13,326 bases of DNA from Thiomicrorhabdus sp034722175 (GCA_034722175.1 JAYENR010000117.1:1-13326), one strand, 5' to 3'; numbered from the stretch's first letter, positions 7,161 to 13,326 are shown. Numbers and translations are program-made. Notes: generated from the letters alone by a model not told the origin.

Positions 7161-7985
7161 TTGCGTTTTTTAAAGTACCTACTATTGATTGTTCTAGGAA
7201 TTATTGCTTGGCTGATTAGCCTGGTGTTTAAAGGCACACGTAAAACCGTTGATATTGGGGTAGATGCTTATAAGTCGGTGAAGCATAGTGAGAGTTTTGA
7301 TGAGGCTTATAAAAACTTTACCAGCAATCAATACACTAAAACTCGCTTAAGTATTCCTGAAGAGATCATCGCCTTAATGGCAAAAATCGCGAAAAGTGAC
7401 GGCAAGATCAGTCAGCTAGAAATTGAATTTATGAGCGACACCATTAAGTCGATGACGCATGCCATGAAGCAAGCGGGCTTACCTGATGTAGTGGTTCTAT
7501 CTGCCAAAAAGAAGCTGTTCCTACTGGCAAACAAAGCTAAAAAAGATGAGAACCCAATTTCATATTATTGCCAGACATTAAGTGAGTCAGGTTTTGAGGT
7601 GCGAGCGGGGGCGATGATGCAGATGATCAGTTTCGCCTCTTTGGATGGGCTATCAGAAAACACCTTAGCCATGTTGTTTGATATTGGTCGTTTAATGACC
7701 TTTACTGATGAACAAGTCCAACAGTTGATTGATCAGGTCAACGGTCAAAAAGGCTCGACTTACTCTGATCCAAAAATGAGTCAAGACCCTTATGCGGTGT
7801 TAGGCTGTAACGAATCCGATGACTTTTCCACCATTAAAAAAGCCTACCGAAAAATGGTTAAACAGAACCATCCTGATTTTATGCATGGGCAGGGAATGGA
7901 TGATGCTGAGATTAAAGCTGCTACCGAAAAAATGCAGGATATTAATGCGGCCTTTGAAGATATAAAGCAGCGAAAAGGTCAGTAA
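7161..7985 (+). CDS. djlA: DjlA-like membrane-anchored J-domain protein with TerB domain
   Basis: The architecture matches DjlA, an inner-membrane co-chaperone that stimulates DnaK. There is one N-terminal transmembrane helix (about residues 3-22), a TerB-like helical domain (about 65-190, with IAKSDGKIS and FASLDGLSE), and a C-terminal J-domain from DPYAVLG (209) to the end. The HPD motif that activates DnaK is intact at 237-239. From the TTG at 7161 the protein has 274 residues, against 271 in E. coli DjlA. That start is supported by AAAGGAAGAG upstream and puts the membrane helix at the very N-terminus. The frame is open to a GTG at 7050, but that lies almost on the preceding terminator and adds 37 residues unlike the family. 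No LPS-assembly gene lies next to it. The call rests on domain order; the symbol is by analogy. Confidence 0.8.
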   Translation: MRFLKYLLLIVLGIIAWLISLVFKGTRKTVDIGVDAYKSVKHSESFDEAYKNFTSNQYTKTRLSIPEEIIALMAKIAKSDGKISQLEIEFMSDTIKSMTHAMKQAGLPDVVVLSAKKKLFLLANKAKKDENPISYYCQTLSESGFEVRAGAMMQMISFASLDGLSENTLAMLFDIGRLMTFTDEQVQQLIDQVNGQKGSTYSDPKMSQDPYAVLGCNESDDFSTIKKAYRKMVKQNHPDFMHGQGMDDAEIKAATEKMQDINAAFEDIKQRKGQ

Positions 7986-8009
7986 GCCTCATTTTTTAGG
8001 TTGTAATGA

Positions 8010-8483
8010 ATGGTTTCGGAAATTGATTCAAAGTGGTCAGCTAGAGTTAGAGATGATCTCTTTTCTTTTTGGGTATTTATTAATAATATTAAAGCATTAG
8101 TGAAATGACAGGATTTATTGGTAAGTAGCTTAAAAAACAATGAAAGTAATATGCAAGATGGAACTGTGAACTCTTAACCTAAAGACAAAATTGTCTGGAT
8201 GGGTGCTTTGTATGTGTTGATATTCATGTTGTTTTTAACTTATAACAGTGAAAAGCACCCTTAGCCTATAGTAGAGTGGGCGGAAATAACGAAAGCTCCT
8301 GAAAGCCCTAAGCAAAGGAAGTTGCTGGTGAGATTGTAAATATTAAACTTTTGCTTTCTCTCAGCTTAAAAGTGGAAAAGGAGTGTGCTTTTTGCTTAGA
8401 AACCACTCAAATAAAACTCACCAAGCCTTGTTAACAGAATCCTTGAGAAGGTTAAGCCTTACTTAGATCAAATGACGAAATAA
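8010..8483 (+). pseudogene. Decayed gene of unknown function (small membrane protein?)
   Basis: This 520-base gap holds no intact gene but reads like a ruined one. From the ATG at 8010 a single frame gives coding-like peptides broken by TGA (8106), TAA (8175) and TAG (8262). They include VSEIDSKWSARVRDDLFSFW, then KDKIVWMGALYVLIFMLFLT (a membrane helix), then VEWAEITKAPESPK. From 8312 to 8431 the sensible reading moves to another frame (AKEVAGEIVNIK, KVEKECAFCLETTQIKL). It then returns to the first frame for NRILEKVKPYLDQMTK and a TAA at 8481. The joined product would be about 155 residues with one membrane helix and a CxxC-like pair. I do not recognise the family. Chance cannot be excluded, because each open piece is short. 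Its neighbours are the djlA-like gene upstream and the convergent NYN gene. Confidence 0.45.
8201..8260 (+). repeat. 9-bp inverted repeat
   Basis: GGGTGCTTT (8201-8209) and AAAGCACCC (8252-8260) are exact reverse complements, 42 bases apart. They enclose the hydrophobic segment of the decayed gene. The repeat could be an RNA hairpin or coincidence; no target duplication or T-run marks it as an element end or terminator. Confidence 0.4.
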
Positions 8484-8506
8484 ACCTCTGTCTTTAATTA
8501 CGTTTT

Positions 8507-9232
8507 TTATCTAGCGTCTTTAATGTACATGGCTGTATTGTTGTTTCTCATTTCTATTTCAAATAACTTACTCACTTTGATTAATTCACTGAGTTTCTTA
8601 TAGCCATAGTTGACCGGGGAAAAAGAGCTGTTATTCGAGATATAGCTGCCAACCCCACCAAGTTGAGACCAGCCATCTTCTTCAGAGGTTTGCTCGACAG
8701 CTTTTCTGAGCAACTTAACCAACTCAGTATCACCGCGCAATTCATTGCGTGACCGCTTCCTGACTCCCTCTTCATTTTCAATGTCTTCTTCTGTTGTGGC
8801 GAGTAAGTTTTCCGTAAAAATAAATTGAGAACAGGCATGTACAAAGGGTAGAGGGGTTTTCTTTTCTCCAAATCCGTAGACCGGCATACCACTTTCAAGG
8901 ATTCGCATGACTAATGGGGTAAAGTCACTGTCGCTGGTCATTAGAGCAAAGGCATCCACATTTTTGCTATATAACAAATCCATGGCATCAATAATCATGG
9001 CTGAGTCGGTTGCATTTTTTCCAGTGGTGTAGGCAAATTGCTGAATCGGTCTGATGGCATTTGGGTGAAGCTGTTCAATCCAACCTGTCAAATGGCTGCT
9101 TTTCCAATCACCATGTGCATGGCGAACGTTGACAGTGCCGTACTTGGCTAACTCTTCAAGGACACCTTCAATCGATTTGTAGCTGACATTGTCACAATCA
9201 ATCAGTAAGGCAATTCGAGTATTGGTTTTCAT
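8507..9232 (-). CDS. NYN domain putative RNase with C-terminal LOTUS (OST-HTH) domain
   Basis: Residues 5-140 form a NYN (LabA/DUF88-type PIN-like) domain with its acidic residues in place: IDCDN at 11-15, NATDSAMIIDAMD at 73-85 and MTSDSDF at 98-104. Residues 167-238 (GDTELVKLLRKAV to NTAMYIKD) match an OST-HTH/LOTUS winged-helix domain, an RNA-binding fold often joined to NYN. The 241-residue protein is complete. Family knowledge suggests a metal-dependent endoribonuclease or RNA-processing role; the substrate is unknown. The ATG at 9232 overlaps the stop of the broken CBS gene by four bases (ATGA), with AAGGAT just upstream, so its translation was probably coupled to that gene. The intact frame suggests it is still under selection although its upstream partner is broken. 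Confidence 0.85.
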   Translation of the reverse strand: MKTNTRIALLIDCDNVSYKSIEGVLEELAKYGTVNVRHAHGDWKSSHLTGWIEQLHPNAIRPIQQFAYTTGKNATDSAMIIDAMDLLYSKNVDAFALMTSDSDFTPLVMRILESGMPVYGFGEKKTPLPFVHACSQFIFTENLLATTEEDIENEEGVRKRSRNELRGDTELVKLLRKAVEQTSEEDGWSQLGGVGSYISNNSSFSPVNYGYKKLSELIKVSKLFEIEMRNNNTAMYIKDAR

Positions 9233-9772
9233 TTATGATCCTTAGGATAATGAAAGTAAAATAAACGACGAAGCTTTGTACAATAAAAATCTTTCAAAAC
9301 GTTTTCAAGCGCCCATTGTTGGTTGTAAGTTTCTGCTTGTTTAGGGGGCAATGGTTTTCGTTTTTTCTGGTTTTGCTCGACTGAAATTAACTTGGCTAAG
9401 TCGGCCATTTGTTCAGCCAATAAATCCAGTAGATCATCTACTGAAAGAATACCGACCAAACCACCGCCATTATCGACAATCGGAATGCGTTTTGCACCTT
9501 TGATACGCATGACTCTAACGGCATCCATTAAGTCGATGGACTCATTGACTAGCACTAACTGATTCAAGTTCAATATTTTCAGCGAGTAGTTCGATAACAA
9601 TATCACGACCCGTCAGCATGCTAGCTGGAACAAGGTTTTCATTGAATTTTTCGACCACCAATACCGTTCCAACGCGTTCTGATCGTATTAAGCTAATCGC
9701 TTATTGAATGGTGTTCGTCTTATAAAGAAACACCACCTCTCGGTTACAATATGCACCAACAGCTATATTAAC
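9229..9772 (-). pseudogene. Broken two-CBS-domain protein
   Basis: The minus strand first reads NIAVGAYCNREVVFLYKTN, an N-terminal CBS motif. It meets an in-frame TAA at 9703-9701 and continues in the same frame as AISLIRSERVGTVLVVE and MLTGRDIVIELLAENIELES to a TGA at 9544-9542. The second CBS domain follows in another frame (LVLVNESIDLMDAVRVMRIK, RIPIVDNGGGLVGILSVDDL), ending at 9229. Joined, these give a roughly 180-residue protein of the paired-CBS type with a basic tail. The linker that normally carries a GDVM-like motif is missing, so the frameshift looks like a short deletion. No start codon is visible before the first motif. CBS pairs usually sense adenine nucleotides. An intact open frame from 9606 could still make the second CBS domain alone. 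Confidence 0.8.
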
Positions 9773-9785
9773 TTCTTAAGTTAAT
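9767..9785. repeat. AT-rich hairpin upstream of the CBS remnant
   Basis: ATTAACTT (9767-9774) and AAGTTAAT (9778-9785) form an 8-bp stem with a 3-base loop, between the hibernation-factor gene and the CBS remnant. It has no T-run on either side and is all but two base pairs A/T, so termination is unlikely. Confidence 0.35.
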
Positions 9786-9832
9786 CACCTGCTTAGTAAG
9801 TTAAGCGATGTTAGAAATCCATATAATGATTT

Positions 9833-10378
9833 TTAACCTATATGGACACTGCTTGCTTGTGGACCTTTGTCTCCCATCTCTTCAGTAAATTGGGCGCTAT
9901 CTCCAACTTTAATGTGATCAAAATCCACGTTGGTTAAACTGTTTCGATGGAAATAAATCTCCCGATCATCTATTGTTTCAATGATACCGTAATCCATCTC
10001 TGGAAAAAGTTCTTTAATAATGCCATGTGGTGCAGTTTGATGCTCTTTAACCTCACCGCGTTGCTTAAGAACAAAGTCTTGAAGTTGACGGCGAACTGCA
10101 TCAAACGCATCTCTAATCGCGACATAAACGTCCTCATGAGCGTGATTTTGATCTGATTGCTTGCTAGCAACGATTTCATAACCTGGCACGGTCACATCTA
10201 TTTTGATCTTAAAAAGATTACCCTGTTGATGGTTCTTATGGGGTTCTTCAATTACAACTCGACAACTGATAATCTCTTTAGAGAACTGTTCAAGCTTTTG
10301 AGCTTTTTCCGTGACATTTGCCTCAATTGAATCTGAGTGCTCCATGTCTTTAAAGGTGATTTGTAGTGGAATCTGCAT
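9833..10378 (-). CDS. HPF/RaiA ribosome hibernation factor fused to a cold-shock domain
   Basis: Residues 1-107 belong to the HPF/RaiA (sigma54-modulation, S30EA) family: PLQITFKDMEHSDSIEANV at the start, then KIKIDVTVPGYEIVASKQ (57-74), then EDVYVAIRDAFDAVRRQL (82-99). These proteins bind the small ribosomal subunit and silence or dimerise ribosomes in stress. Residues 116-181 form a cold-shock (OB) domain: GIIKELFPEMDYGIIET (119-135) holds the RNP1-like strand and IYFHRNS (141-147) the RNP2-like strand. At 181 residues it is almost twice the size of short HPF (95 in E. coli), and its tail is not the long-HPF dimerisation domain. GAGGAG sits 5 bases before the ATG. It follows the coiled-coil gene by 66 bases on the same strand and may share its transcript. 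Confidence 0.9.
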   Translation of the reverse strand: MQIPLQITFKDMEHSDSIEANVTEKAQKLEQFSKEIISCRVVIEEPHKNHQQGNLFKIKIDVTVPGYEIVASKQSDQNHAHEDVYVAIRDAFDAVRRQLQDFVLKQRGEVKEHQTAPHGIIKELFPEMDYGIIETIDDREIYFHRNSLTNVDFDHIKVGDSAQFTEEMGDKGPQASSVHIG

Positions 10379-10444
10379 GTTATCTCCTCAATCCTAAAGG
10401 TTTTTGGTTGAACTGCTCGCTCATTTTTAAGTGGATATCAACCG

Positions 10445-10981
10445 TTACTTGGACAGACGCTGTTTAATACGCTGATAAGCTTCTTTGAGCTCTTCGGCAA
10501 CGATCTTGGCATTACCCAGTAACTCTACAGACGTCTCTTTGGTGGTATCAGCTATCTCAGCGGCTTCAACTTTTAATGTTTGCCACTGTTTTTCAGCCGG
10601 TTCAAACTCTTGTTTTACTTCCATGGATGCAAGATGCAATTGTAATTTTATTTCATCACGTTCGACTTTAAGGTTTTCAAATAAAGTTTCGAACTCTTCT
10701 TTGGTTGAGGTGGCACCTTTTGAAATGCGTTGATTGAGATGACGGTAAGTCAGTTTCAGTCGTTCACTCTCTAGCTTGGCTTTTTCCAGCAACTCTTCAG
10801 AAGTCTCTTGGGTGTCATCGGCTATGTCAGCCACTTTTAATTTTAGGATTTCCCATTGATATTCCGCGGCGGCAAACTCTTTTTTCACTCCATCAGAAGC
10901 ACGATGCAATCTTGCATTTATTTGCTCGCGCTCCTCTTTAAGTTTCTCTAATGTATTCTCATACTCACTTTTAATTGTCAT
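10445..10981 (-). CDS. Coiled-coil protein made of two 90-residue tandem repeats
   Basis: This 178-residue, highly charged, helical protein has no signal peptide, membrane helix or known enzymatic motif. Residues 4-88 align with 94-178 at an exact offset of 90 without a gap; by hand about 44 of 85 positions are identical. Shared landmarks are VKKEF/VKQEF, AEYQW/AEKQW, LK, AxIAD, ETSEELL/ETSVELL and QRISK/QRLSK. The gene has therefore undergone internal duplication. Heptad-like spacing and the single Trp at the same place in each repeat suggest an extended helical bundle. I chose the ATG at 10981, with GAGG upstream; a frame open 18 codons further (to 11035) adds residues without repeat character. 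It precedes the hibernation factor by 66 bases, on the same strand. The function is unknown. Confidence 0.75.
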   Translation of the reverse strand: MTIKSEYENTLEKLKEEREQINARLHRASDGVKKEFAAAEYQWEILKLKVADIADDTQETSEELLEKAKLESERLKLTYRHLNQRISKGATSTKEEFETLFENLKVERDEIKLQLHLASMEVKQEFEPAEKQWQTLKVEAAEIADTTKETSVELLGNAKIVAEELKEAYQRIKQRLSK

Positions 10982-11127
10982 GGTGCGCCTCGCTTGTCTT
11001 GAATTTAGATAAAAAACCGCATTGAGATAAAACACGTTATTTATCGTATTGTTAGAACGACATAATCTATTTTAACTTATTTTTTTAGTAAGTTTGCTGA
11101 TGATTTTCTTAAAGAAAGCGGAATAAT

Positions 11128-11144
11128 GATTCTTATCAAGAATC
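11128..11144. repeat. Short hairpin in the gap before the coiled-coil gene
   Basis: GATTCTT (11128-11134) and AAGAATC (11138-11144) form a perfect 7-bp stem with a 3-base loop. It lies between the thioesterase gene and the coiled-coil gene, with no long T-run beside it. It could be an operator or part of a leader; I see no recognised regulator site. Confidence 0.35.
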
Positions 11145-11169
11145 GTTGATGTTTGAGGAGGTGTTTACG

Positions 11170-11211
11170 AACAGCTAAAATCAAGCACAGCAGGCCTGGT
11201 CAGTTTTAAAA
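11170..11211 (-). terminator. Probable degenerate terminator after the thioesterase gene
   Basis: On the minus strand, AAACTGACCAGGCCTG follows the thioesterase stop, differing at one base from the left half of the terminator at 1101. The right half has diverged and only short pairing remains before GATTTT. It is identified mainly by resemblance to the other two CAGGCCTG sites. Confidence 0.4.
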
Positions 11212-11646
11212 TTAATACTGATCTCGATAAGGATCAATAAACGCTTTTGGAATCGGTTTGGGTTTGTGGCGAGTTAAATCAATACACACATAGGTTACAG
11301 TCGCAGTAAACACGGTTTTTTGATCGCTTTTACGGATAATCTGAAAGTGTCGTTCTCTTAAACAACAGCCTTTTTGTTCTCCAATCCATGCGCCAACCAA
11401 GAGTTCATCGCCCAAGTAACAGCTGGCGTGATATTTCATGGTGTTTTCATATACGGCCATGATTCTGTTTAATTGTTTTTGAGTGTCGTGGGTGATGCCG
11501 ACCGATTTACTGTGTTCCCATGCGACTTGTTCCATCCATGCCAGATAGGTTTTGTTATTGACGTGCCCTAAAAAATCCAGTTCGTCTTGAGTGACGGTGT
11601 GTTGATAAATAAATGGATTTGGGTGCGACCATTTCAATGAACTCAT
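11212..11646 (-). CDS. Hotdog-fold acyl-CoA thioesterase (4HBT/YbgC type)
   Basis: This 144-residue protein has the size and pattern of single-domain 4HBT thioesterases. The signature is TQDELDFLGHVNNKTYLAWM (19-38), where the Asp and His-Val-Asn-Asn lie at the start of the long hotdog helix. YENTMKYHASCYLGDEL (66-82) and the strand TVTYVCIDLTRHKPKPIP complete the fold. Family members hydrolyse acyl-CoA thioesters in the cytoplasm, but the substrate cannot be read from sequence. The tail KPIPKAFIDPYRDQY ends the chain soon after the last strand. The start at 11646 has a poor ribosome binding site. A TATAAT on the minus strand at 11710-11705 may be its promoter, in the 85-base gap shared with aroC. 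Confidence 0.85.
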   Translation of the reverse strand: MSSLKWSHPNPFIYQHTVTQDELDFLGHVNNKTYLAWMEQVAWEHSKSVGITHDTQKQLNRIMAVYENTMKYHASCYLGDELLVGAWIGEQKGCCLRERHFQIIRKSDQKTVFTATVTYVCIDLTRHKPKPIPKAFIDPYRDQY

Positions 11647-11704
11647 TCGTTTTTAAGCCTGTGTTTGGATAGGAAAAGTAGCTGGTTTTAGGTAGAATAC
11701 AGCG

Positions 11705-11710
11705 ATTATA
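11705..11710 (-). promoter_or_regulatory. Possible -10 box of the thioesterase gene
   Basis: A perfect TATAAT on the minus strand lies about 60 bases before the thioesterase ATG. The -35 region (ATAATC, 17 bases upstream) is poor, and it overlaps the aroC leader, so divergent transcription may interfere. Confidence 0.3.
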
Positions 11711-11731
11711 ACGAATATTAGAGAATGGATT

Positions 11732-12832
11732 ATGTCGGGCAATACAATTGGTCAAAATTTTAGAGTCACCACCTTTGGTGAAAGCCACGGAATTGCATTA
11801 GGTTGTATTGTTGATGGTTGTCCTCCAGGAATGGAATTGTGTGAAGCGGATATTCAAGCAGAGCTGGATCGTCGTAAGCCAGGCACTTCTAAACATGCCA
11901 CAGCACGTCGTGAAGACGATGAAGTGCAAATTTTATCGGGGGTGTTTGAGGGTAAAACCACTGGAACTCCGATCGGTATGATTATTCACAATAAAGATCA
12001 GCGCTCTAAAGATTACTCTAAGGTGGCAGAAACCTTCCGTCCAGCACACGCAGATTACACCTATACACAGAAGTACGGCCTACGTGACTATCGTGGTGGT
12101 GGACGCTCTTCTGCCCGTGAAACCGCAATGCGAGTGGCGGCAGGTGCGATTGCTAAAAAATATCTAAAAGAGCGTTTGGGTGTTGAGGTGAAAGGGTATT
12201 TGTCTCAGCTTGGGCCAATTAAAGTCGAAAACGTCACTTGGCCGTTTGATAACAGCAATGAATATTTCTGTCCGAGTCCAGAAAAGAGCGAAGAGATTCG
12301 CAGCTACATGGACAACCTGTTAAAGCAAAAAAATTCTGTCGGTGCGAAGATTACGATCGTGGCTAAAAATGTACCCGTTGGATTGGGTGAACCGATTTTT
12401 GATCGTTTAGATGCCGAACTCGCGCATGCCTTAATGAGCATTAATGCAGTGAAAGGAGTGGAGATTGGAGATGGCTTTGCAGTAGCTGGTCAATTAGGTA
12501 CGGAACACCGTGATGAGATGACACCAAGCGGCTTTGAATCAAACCATGCAGGTGGCATTTTAGGTGGTATTTCAACAGGCCAGGATATTGTGGCACACAT
12601 CGCTCTAAAACCGACTTCAAGCATTATGACGCCAGGTCGTAGTATCAATGTTGAGGGTGAAGAGATCGAGATGGTGACCAAAGGCCGCCATGATCCGTGC
12701 GTGGGAATTCGTGCGACCCCAATCGCAGAAGCCCATATGGCGATGGTGTTGTTAGATCACTTTATGCGTAACCGTGCTCAAAACGGCGATGTGGTGCCTC
12801 CAGTGATGGATTTAGCTCAGGCCAGTGACTAA
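11732..12832 (+). CDS. aroC: Chorismate synthase AroC
   Basis: AroC performs the last step of the shikimate pathway, converting EPSP to chorismate with reduced FMN as cofactor. The 366-residue length fits the family (361 in E. coli). The first signature, GESHGIALGCIVDGCPPG, is at 16-33. The second, YRGGGRSSARETAMRVAAGA, is at 120-139. A late GRHDPCVGIRATPI segment carries the third. The N-terminus MSGNTIGQNFRVTTFGESHG is canonical, which fixes the ATG at 11732 despite a weak ribosome binding site. The last eight bases overlap the GTG of the transporter downstream, so the two are probably one transcript. The protein appears complete and functional. Confidence 0.97.
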   Translation: MSGNTIGQNFRVTTFGESHGIALGCIVDGCPPGMELCEADIQAELDRRKPGTSKHATARREDDEVQILSGVFEGKTTGTPIGMIIHNKDQRSKDYSKVAETFRPAHADYTYTQKYGLRDYRGGGRSSARETAMRVAAGAIAKKYLKERLGVEVKGYLSQLGPIKVENVTWPFDNSNEYFCPSPEKSEEIRSYMDNLLKQKNSVGAKITIVAKNVPVGLGEPIFDRLDAELAHALMSINAVKGVEIGDGFAVAGQLGTEHRDEMTPSGFESNHAGGILGGISTGQDIVAHIALKPTSSIMTPGRSINVEGEEIEMVTKGRHDPCVGIRATPIAEAHMAMVLLDHFMRNRAQNGDVVPPVMDLAQASD

Positions 12833-13326
12833 GTCAAAACCACCTGTAAAAGATTGTTCCTATAAGACAGCCTATTCACGGCTGTCGATTCACTATTTTT
12901 TCTATTTCTCCGTTCTTGGCGCCTTACTGCCTTATTTAGGTCTGTATTTTCAGTCTTTATCGTTTAGCCCAATTGAAATTGGTCAGTTGATGGGGGTCTT
13001 GCTCGCTACCAAAATCATCGCCCCGAATATTTGGGGGTGGTTGGCAGATCGCTCGGGTTTATCGATTAAATGGGTACGTTTAGCCACGGGATTGACCGTC
13101 TTAACGGGTATAGGTTTGGTGGTGTTTAACAGTTATTGGGCGCTGTTTATTACCATCCTATTTTTTAGTTTTTTCTGGCACGCTTCGTTACCGCAGTTCG
13201 AATCCTATACCTTTGGTTGTTTAGGGGATCAGAAACACCGTTACGGTTTGATTCGTTTATGGGGTTCGGTTGGGTTTATTGTCGCTGTATTGGCGATTGG
13301 TTGGCAGATTGAAGAGTTTGGTGTAC
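12825..13326 (+). CDS. MFS transporter, HcaT-like (3-phenylpropionate permease type), partial
   Basis: A reading frame from the GTG at 12825 stays open to the window edge (167 codons). It begins MTKSKPPVKDCSYKT and then enters membrane segments: HYFFYFSVLGALLPYLGLYF (about 23-42), IGQLMGVLLATKIIAPNIWG (52-71), and two hydrophobic stretches within 85-120. The motif GWLADRSG is the loop 2-3 signature of the major facilitator superfamily. HRYGLIRLWGSVGFIVAVLA (137-156) resembles the GKVRLWGSVAFV stretch of HcaT-type permeases. It overlaps aroC by eight bases, and a stop (12813) lies 12 bases upstream in this frame, so the GTG is the only reasonable start; its ribosome binding site is poor. The substrate is not predictable, and the aroC link is only suggestive of aromatic compounds. 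Confidence 0.85.
   Translation, partial: MTKSKPPVKDCSYKTAYSRLSIHYFFYFSVLGALLPYLGLYFQSLSFSPIEIGQLMGVLLATKIIAPNIWGWLADRSGLSIKWVRLATGLTVLTGIGLVVFNSYWALFITILFFSFFWHASLPQFESYTFGCLGDQKHRYGLIRLWGSVGFIVAVLAIGWQIEEFGV

Noticed and set aside
8010..8108. Intact 32-codon small protein gene
   Set aside because: The same frame continues coding-like well past its stop, which fits a decayed longer gene better than a genuine microprotein; the ribosome binding site is also weak.
10982..11035. N-terminal extension of the coiled-coil protein
   Set aside because: The 18 extra residues have no repeat character and a poor start context; the ATG at 10981 begins exactly at the first repeat.
11689..11712. aroC promoter around TAGAAT or TATAAC
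   Set aside because: Neither -10 candidate has a recognisable -35 at acceptable spacing, so no site is called.

Overview
The window looks like a chromosomal segment of a gammaproteobacterium of modest GC content (low forties by eye). The near-canonical MogA, PrmB and AroC proteins, the AsrA-like Lon and the periplasmic alpha-carbonic anhydrase would suit a sulfur-oxidising autotroph of the Thiomicrospira/Hydrogenovibrio/Thiomicrorhabdus group. That placement is inference from protein character; no rRNA or tRNA gene is present to confirm it.

Layout. (1) 1-1568, signalling: the N-terminus of a probable chemoreceptor leaving on the left (minus), a divergent HDOD protein, and a small stand-alone Hpt phosphotransfer protein. 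(2) 1656-5835, housekeeping: a heat-shock-type Lon protease (minus), divergent from a tight mogA-prmB pair (molybdenum cofactor; ribosomal protein L3 methylation). The lon promoter overlaps the mogA ribosome binding site. (3) 5974-7985: a secreted alpha-carbonic anhydrase with its own promoter and terminator, then a DjlA-like membrane protein (TM, TerB, J-domain). (4) 7986-8506, formally intergenic: it reads like a dead gene, with coding-like peptides in one frame broken by three stops and a frame slip. (5) 8507-10981, four collinear minus-strand genes in transcription order: a coiled-coil protein made of two 90-residue repeats, an HPF/RaiA ribosome-hibernation factor fused to a cold-shock domain, a broken two-CBS-domain protein, and a NYN-LOTUS putative RNase whose start overlaps the broken gene's stop. 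(6) 11212-13326: a hotdog thioesterase (minus), divergent from aroC, whose 3' end overlaps the start of an HcaT-like MFS transporter running off the right edge.

How it fits together. The minus block 8507-10981 is the least ordinary part: ribosome hibernation, RNA binding/cleavage and adenylate-sensing domains sit in one collinear run, suggesting a stress or energy-limitation module that is partly decayed here. prmB and aroC are neighbours in E. coli; here about 5.9 kb lies between them, including both dead genes. Three intergenic sites share a CAGGCCTG-centred core followed by a T-run, which looks like a recurring terminator type in this genome. I see no IS element, CRISPR array, integrase, tRNA or rRNA gene.
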